Origin: UBA1926 sp002337215
GTDB lineage: Bacteria; Planctomycetota; Phycisphaerae; Phycisphaerales; UBA1924
Assembly (NCBI GenBank): GCA_963973795.1
Contig: CAXBAF010000010.1
Coordinates: forward strand, 1 to 64,000
DNA length: 64,000 bases
Direction: 5' to 3'
Each line of letters begins with the position of its first letter. The stretch's first letter is position 1. Position numbers and translations under genes: made by a program. Below the pieces are notes generated by a model. It was not told where the DNA came from, did not search any database, and worked only from the letters and a program-made list of their open reading frames with translations. Below, one piece after another: positions 60,299 to 64,000 of this stretch.

Positions 60299-61459
60299 TC
60301 AGCCTCGATACTTCTCGTAGAGTTCGATCGATCTCGCCGCGATCGAGGGCCAGGTGAACCGATCGAGAATCATCTCTCGCCCCCGTGCGCCCATCGCCCG
60401 ACCCGCCTCGGGGTCCGACAGCACGCGGTCGAGCCCCGCCGCGACGTTCTTGGTCGACAGCGGCGAAACCACGCCCACGCCCGCCTCAGCGACCTCCGGG
60501 AAGTTGCACTCCTCGGTGATCACGACGGGTGTGCCGCAGGCGAGCGCTTCGCAGATCGCGATGCTGAACCCCTCCTGCCGGCTGGGCAGGCAGAAGCACG
60601 ACGCGTCGACCAGCGCCGCGAGCTTCTCACGCCCGTACATCGGGCCCGTCAGGTGCACCCGGCTCTCGAGCCCCGCCTCGCGGATCGACGTCTCGAACGA
60701 CGCCTGCGCCCCGTCGTCGGGGCCTATGACGACAAGGTGGGACTCCGGATGTTTCGGCGCGACCGCCTCGAACGCGCCCGCGAGATGATCGAGCCCCTTC
60801 TTGAAGTGCAGCCTGCTGATGAACACGACGTACGGGGACTCCCCCACCGCCGGAAAATCGGCGCGGAACGAACCGGGGCCCGGCAGTTCGTCGTACTCCT
60901 CGCGGAACACACCGTTGTTGAGGACCTCCGAGGGGCACCCGAACCCCATCGCATCGACACACGCCGCCTCGTGCTCGTTGAGCGCGTGGATGAACGCGCA
61001 GCCCCGCAGCGTGGGCCCGCTGATGAGCGCCATATGAATCTTCTTTTTCAGCCTGCTCTGCGACATCGACCAGTGGTCGAGCATCCCGTGGGGGCACAGC
61101 GTGTAGGGCACGCCCCGCGCCCGCAGGCCCTTGGCCGCCCCGTGGGGGAGCGAGCCCCAGACCGCGTGCAGGTGCGCGAAATCGAAGCCGGAACCGTGGG
61201 CGCGGGCCCACGCCGCCGCTGGGGAACCGAGCACGCGATCGCCCAGCCCGCCCCCCGCCGTCGTCTCGATCCGGATCGACGACGCGTTCGGGAGCGACTC
61301 GATCGACTCGGCGATCGCCGCCTTCCGCGCGGGCTCGTCCCGGGTCAGCACCGTGACCTCGTGCCCCAGGCCGATCTGAGCGCCGGCCAGGCGCGTGACC
61401 ACCTGCGGCGGGCCGCCGCGTGCGGGATCCAATGAATCGACAACATGCAGCACTCGCAT
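60299..61459 (-). CDS. Group-4 glycosyltransferase (first copy)
   Basis: 386 residues. GT-B fold: VVDSLDPARGGPPQVVTRLA at the N-terminus, LHAVWGSLPHGAAKGL, LCPHGMLDHWSMSQSRLKK, VLNNGVF, and the donor-site region VVFISRLHFKKGLDHL, PSRQEGFSIAICEALACGTPVVITEE with the E-x7-E motif. Transfers a sugar from a nucleotide donor, probably in surface-polysaccharide assembly. Clearly a paralogue of the gene at 62792. Divergent from the second epimerase with 17 bases between start codons. Confidence 0.92.
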   Translation of the reverse strand: MRVLHVVDSLDPARGGPPQVVTRLAGAQIGLGHEVTVLTRDEPARKAAIAESIESLPNASSIRIETTAGGGLGDRVLGSPAAAWARAHGSGFDFAHLHAVWGSLPHGAAKGLRARGVPYTLCPHGMLDHWSMSQSRLKKKIHMALISGPTLRGCAFIHALNEHEAACVDAMGFGCPSEVLNNGVFREEYDELPGPGSFRADFPAVGESPYVVFISRLHFKKGLDHLAGAFEAVAPKHPESHLVVIGPDDGAQASFETSIREAGLESRVHLTGPMYGREKLAALVDASCFCLPSRQEGFSIAICEALACGTPVVITEECNFPEVAEAGVGVVSPLSTKNVAAGLDRVLSDPEAGRAMGARGREMILDRFTWPSIAARSIELYEKYRG

Positions 61460-61476
61460 CCGCCGATACTACGACC

Positions 61477-62454
61477 ATGACACCAACGCCGCCCGACAGC
61501 ACGCACGAGCATTTCCGCGGCACACGCTGCCTGGTCACCGGGGGCGCCGGCTTCATCGGCTCGCACCTCGCGCGCACGCTCGCGTCCGCCGGCGCGGAGG
61601 TCCGCGTCCTCGACGACCTCTCATCGGGCGATCCGAGCAATCTCGACGGCATCGACGCCAGCCTCACCCGCGCCTCGATCCTCGACGCCGCCGCGCTCAA
61701 GGACGCGACCCAGAGCTGCGACTTTGTCTTCCACCACGCGGCGATGGTGAGCGTCCCCGAGAGTGTGGGCGACCCGGAAGGCTGCCTGCGCATCAACATC
61801 GTCGGAACACAGCGCGTCCTCGAGGCCGCGAAGGACGCCGGCGTGCGCCGCGTGACCATCGCCTCGTCCGCCGCCGTCTACGGCGACGAGCCCAGCCTGC
61901 CCAGCAAAGAGACCGATCCGACCGACTGCCGCTCCCCCTACGCCGCCGGCAAGGCCTCCGGAGAAACGCTCGCCAGCGCCTTCAGCCACTGCTACGGGCT
62001 CTCCACCGTCAGTCTCCGCTACTTCAACATCTTCGGCCCGCGCCAGGACCCCACATCCCCCTACGCCGCCGTCATCTCCGCCTTCGCCGACCGGCTCATC
62101 CGGGGCGTGCAACCCACCATCAACGGGGACGGCTCGCAGACCCGCGACTTCACCCCCGTTGACAACGTCGTCCACGCCAACCTGCTCGCCGCCTCCCACA
62201 AAGGCGACCACAAGGGCACCGTCTGCAACATCGGGACGGGCCGGAGCATCAGCCTGCTCGACCTGCTCGACGCGATGGGCTCGGCCCTCGGGGTCGATGT
62301 TGACCCCGCGTTCGGCCCGCCCCGCCCCGGCGATGTCATGCACTCCCGGGCCGACATCACAAAGGCCGCGTCGGCGATCGGGTACACACCCATCAAGTCG
62401 TTCGAGGACGGCATCGCCGAGACGCTCGCGTGGGCGAAACAAGCCGCGATTTGA
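61477..62454 (+). CDS. NAD-dependent sugar-nucleotide epimerase (UDP-glucose 4-epimerase-like)
   Basis: 325 residues from the ATG at 61477. VTGGAGFIGSHLARTL NAD loop, VLDDLSSG, FHHAAMVSVPESVGDP, SSAAVYGD with catalytic serine, Y-x3-K in SPYAAGKASGE, RYFNIFGPRQDP and NGDGSQTRDFTPVDNVV. The VLDDLSSG and DPxxxxxxN pattern fits the UDP-glucose/N-acetylglucosamine 4-epimerase group. Works with the neighbouring glycosyltransferases to supply activated sugars; the exact sugar is unknown. Confidence 0.9.
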   Translation: MTPTPPDSTHEHFRGTRCLVTGGAGFIGSHLARTLASAGAEVRVLDDLSSGDPSNLDGIDASLTRASILDAAALKDATQSCDFVFHHAAMVSVPESVGDPEGCLRINIVGTQRVLEAAKDAGVRRVTIASSAAVYGDEPSLPSKETDPTDCRSPYAAGKASGETLASAFSHCYGLSTVSLRYFNIFGPRQDPTSPYAAVISAFADRLIRGVQPTINGDGSQTRDFTPVDNVVHANLLAASHKGDHKGTVCNIGTGRSISLLDLLDAMGSALGVDVDPAFGPPRPGDVMHSRADITKAASAIGYTPIKSFEDGIAETLAWAKQAAI

Positions 62455-62791
62455 GCGGTGTTGCGACCAGAAAACCGAACGATCCCGATCGGGTGCCACC
62501 GCCGTCTCGACCGTGGGGCATACCACCAATCAAGGCACATCGGGTGCCATGGAGACACCGCGGAGCGGTGTCTCCATGTCCTCGACGGTCCCGTCATGGA
62601 GAAGGCTGCGCCGTCTCCATGGCACCCGTGTCTCTTTCAGAACGCCGAACGCGTCTCTCGCGTGCCACGGCCGTCTCGGCCGTGCCGAACGCCGACCACC
62701 CAACGCACCGCGAGGATGGCCGCGGCACATAGACACCCCATGGCACCGAGACCGCGTGCCACTGACCTGGCCGCAGGTCAGTGCGATCCGC
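62455..62791. repeat. Cluster of palindromic REP-like elements
   Basis: 337 bases between convergent genes, without a gene. Visible elements: CACCGCCGTCTCGACCGTG near 62498; a perfect 13-bp stem ATGGAGACACCGC/GCGGTGTCTCCAT (62549-62577, loop GGA); a second hairpin 62596-62620 with ATGGAGA/TCTCCAT ends; and CACGGCCGTCTCGGCCGTG (62666-62684), identical to the element in the arg operon at 20599. They could end both converging transcripts. Confidence 0.75.
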
Positions 62792-63955
62792 CTACCGCGC
62801 CCCGTGCTGTTGGTACAGGTCCACGCACCGCTGCGCCACCGCAGGCCAGGTAAACCGCTCGAAGACCATCGCCCGCCCCGCGTCCCCCATCGCGCGCGCA
62901 CGATCAGGATCGCCCAGCATCGCACCCAGCGCGTCCCCAATCGCCGAGGAATCGCGGGGCACGACCACCCCCGCGCCGCCGTCAACGACCTCGTCGAAGT
63001 GGCACTCGGGGCTGATGACGACCGGCGTCCCGCACGCGAGCGCCTCGCAGATCGCGACGCTGAACCCCTCGTGCTCGCTGGGCAGGCCGTAGCAGACCGC
63101 GCCGGCGAGGGCCGCGAGTTTCTCACGCCCGTAGACCGCCCCGGTGAACACGACGCGGTCCGCGACGCCACCCTCCCGCGCGGCCGACTCGACCCCCGCC
63201 CGCGCCCCCGCGTCGGGACCGACGAGCACGAGCCTCGCGTCGGGGTGAGCCCCCGCGATCCGCCCGAACCCGCGAGCGAGGAGGTCGAGACCCTTCCCGG
63301 GGTGGAGGCGACCAAGAAAAACCACGTAGGACCGATCGCCGATCTCGGGATGGGCGGCGCGGAACTCCTCGGGATCGGGAACCGATTCGTATTCGGCGGG
63401 CTGCACCCCGTTGCCGATCACCTCGATCGGCCTCCCGAACCCGAACGACTCCACGCACTCGCGCTCGTAGCTGCTCAGCGCGTGGATGAACGCGGCGGAC
63501 CGCATCGTGCGCCGGCTCGCGATCGCGAGATGGAGCGCCTTCTTCGCCCGCTTCTGCGCCATCGACCACTCATCGAGCATCCCGTGGGGGCACAGCGTGT
63601 ACGGGACGCGCGCACGCTGCAGCCCGCGCGCCGCCCCGTGCGGGATGGGCGACCACATCGAGTGGAGGTGGGCAAAATCGAACTCGTGCGCACGCTCGGC
63701 CACCCACGCCCGCGCCGATCGGTTCGCGAACCGATCCAGCGCACTGCCCGCGCCGACACCTGCGATCGTGACCTTGTCCGAATCCGGGATCCCCGCCATG
63801 GATTCGCGGATCGCCTCCGCCCTGCCCGGCTCGTCCCGCGTCAGGATCGTGACGTCGTGCCCCAGCCCCGCCTGGGCCGAGGCGAGCGCCTTGGGCACCG
63901 CCGGGGTGCCACCGTGCGCGGGGTCGAGGGATTCGGAGACGTGCAGGATCCGCAT
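62792..63955 (-). CDS. Group-4 glycosyltransferase (second copy)
   Basis: 387 residues, paralogue of the gene at 60299 through its whole length: VSESLDPAHGGTPAVPKALA, LHSMWSPIPHGAARGL, LCPHGMLDEWSMAQKRAKK, VIGNGVQ, VVFLGRLHPGKGLDLL, PSEHEGFSVAICEALACGTPVVISPE (E-x7-E donor motif). Sugar transfer in surface-glycan synthesis, acceptor unknown. The two copies differ most in residues ~45-95 and ~195-210, where acceptor recognition is expected, so they probably add different linkages. The start is 45 bases from the window end. Confidence 0.92.
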   Translation of the reverse strand: MRILHVSESLDPAHGGTPAVPKALASAQAGLGHDVTILTRDEPGRAEAIRESMAGIPDSDKVTIAGVGAGSALDRFANRSARAWVAERAHEFDFAHLHSMWSPIPHGAARGLQRARVPYTLCPHGMLDEWSMAQKRAKKALHLAIASRRTMRSAAFIHALSSYERECVESFGFGRPIEVIGNGVQPAEYESVPDPEEFRAAHPEIGDRSYVVFLGRLHPGKGLDLLARGFGRIAGAHPDARLVLVGPDAGARAGVESAAREGGVADRVVFTGAVYGREKLAALAGAVCYGLPSEHEGFSVAICEALACGTPVVISPECHFDEVVDGGAGVVVPRDSSAIGDALGAMLGDPDRARAMGDAGRAMVFERFTWPAVAQRCVDLYQQHGAR

Positions 63956-64000
63956 GATCGCATGGTAAACAGACCGGCTCCGGCTGGACGCGGGTGTGCG

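Overview
The window looks like chromosomal DNA of a high-GC, Gram-negative-type bacterium, most consistent with Planctomycetota (Phycisphaerae-like). This placement is inferred and was not tested by a search. It rests on a PEP-CTERM-type sorting tail of the PAPAS/ARRRR kind, a tricorn-like protease, a Ser/Thr kinase fused to a CHASE2-like sensor, a lysine-rich histone-H1-like tail on an enzyme, a bacterial deoxyhypusine-synthase-like enzyme, and many proteins with C-terminal zinc ribbons. No tRNA, rRNA, CRISPR array, intact insertion sequence or prophage was seen.

Layout. (1) 1-4.3 kb is visibly less GC-rich. It holds a truncated FtrA-type regulator divergent from a cupin/NTF2-like pair, then a minus-strand group (4-TM membrane protein, XRE regulator, lipoprotein, DUF2306 membrane protein). 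Four imperfect copies of an intergenic repeat lie at 1.7, 4.2, 5.5 and 7.0 kb, two of them flanking a secreted protein of unknown function. (2) 5.7-13.3 kb carries glutaminase, an HxlR/alcohol dehydrogenase/DUF4437 redox-response unit, and a coupled pair of a GCS2-type amide ligase with CBS domains and an aspartoacylase-like hydrolase. (3) 14.4-22.2 kb is a compact arginine operon read on the minus strand: argR, argF', argG, argE, argBA, argC, argH. Two adjacent ARG-box-like sites sit at its head. The carbamoyltransferase resembles N-acetylornithine carbamoyltransferase, so the route probably runs through N-acetylcitrulline. argE has a one-base frameshift at a run of nine G. (4) 22.4-36.1 kb is rich in envelope and turnover genes: tricorn-like protease, two amidohydrolases, a PEP-CTERM protein, a P-loop protein, a kinase-CHASE2 protein and an HtrA protease. 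(5) 36.2-48.9 kb is housekeeping: queD, rpsL-rpsG, thiL, a DHS-like enzyme, an aminotransferase, ppk1, a CPBP protease, trpC and a thioredoxin-fold lipid-carrier-like protein. (6) 49.1-58.9 kb holds ppdK with an H1-like extension, pabB, an aldo-keto reductase, a TetR/carboxymuconolactone-decarboxylase pair with visible operators, thioredoxin, a SnoaL-like protein, a NUDIX hydrolase and Mrp. (7) 59.3-64 kb is a glycan locus of two NAD-sugar epimerases alternating with two group-4 glycosyltransferases.

How it works together. The arginine operon is the clearest multi-gene system: acetylation and phosphorylation of glutamate by one fused protein, reduction by ArgC, carbamoylation while still acetylated, deacetylation by ArgE, then ArgG and ArgH. 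argD is not in the window. Several regulator-target pairs are divergent with palindromes between them (FtrA, HxlR, TetR). Palindromic GC-rich intergenic elements occur both inside the arginine operon and in the glycan locus, so they are probably a genome-wide dispersed family.
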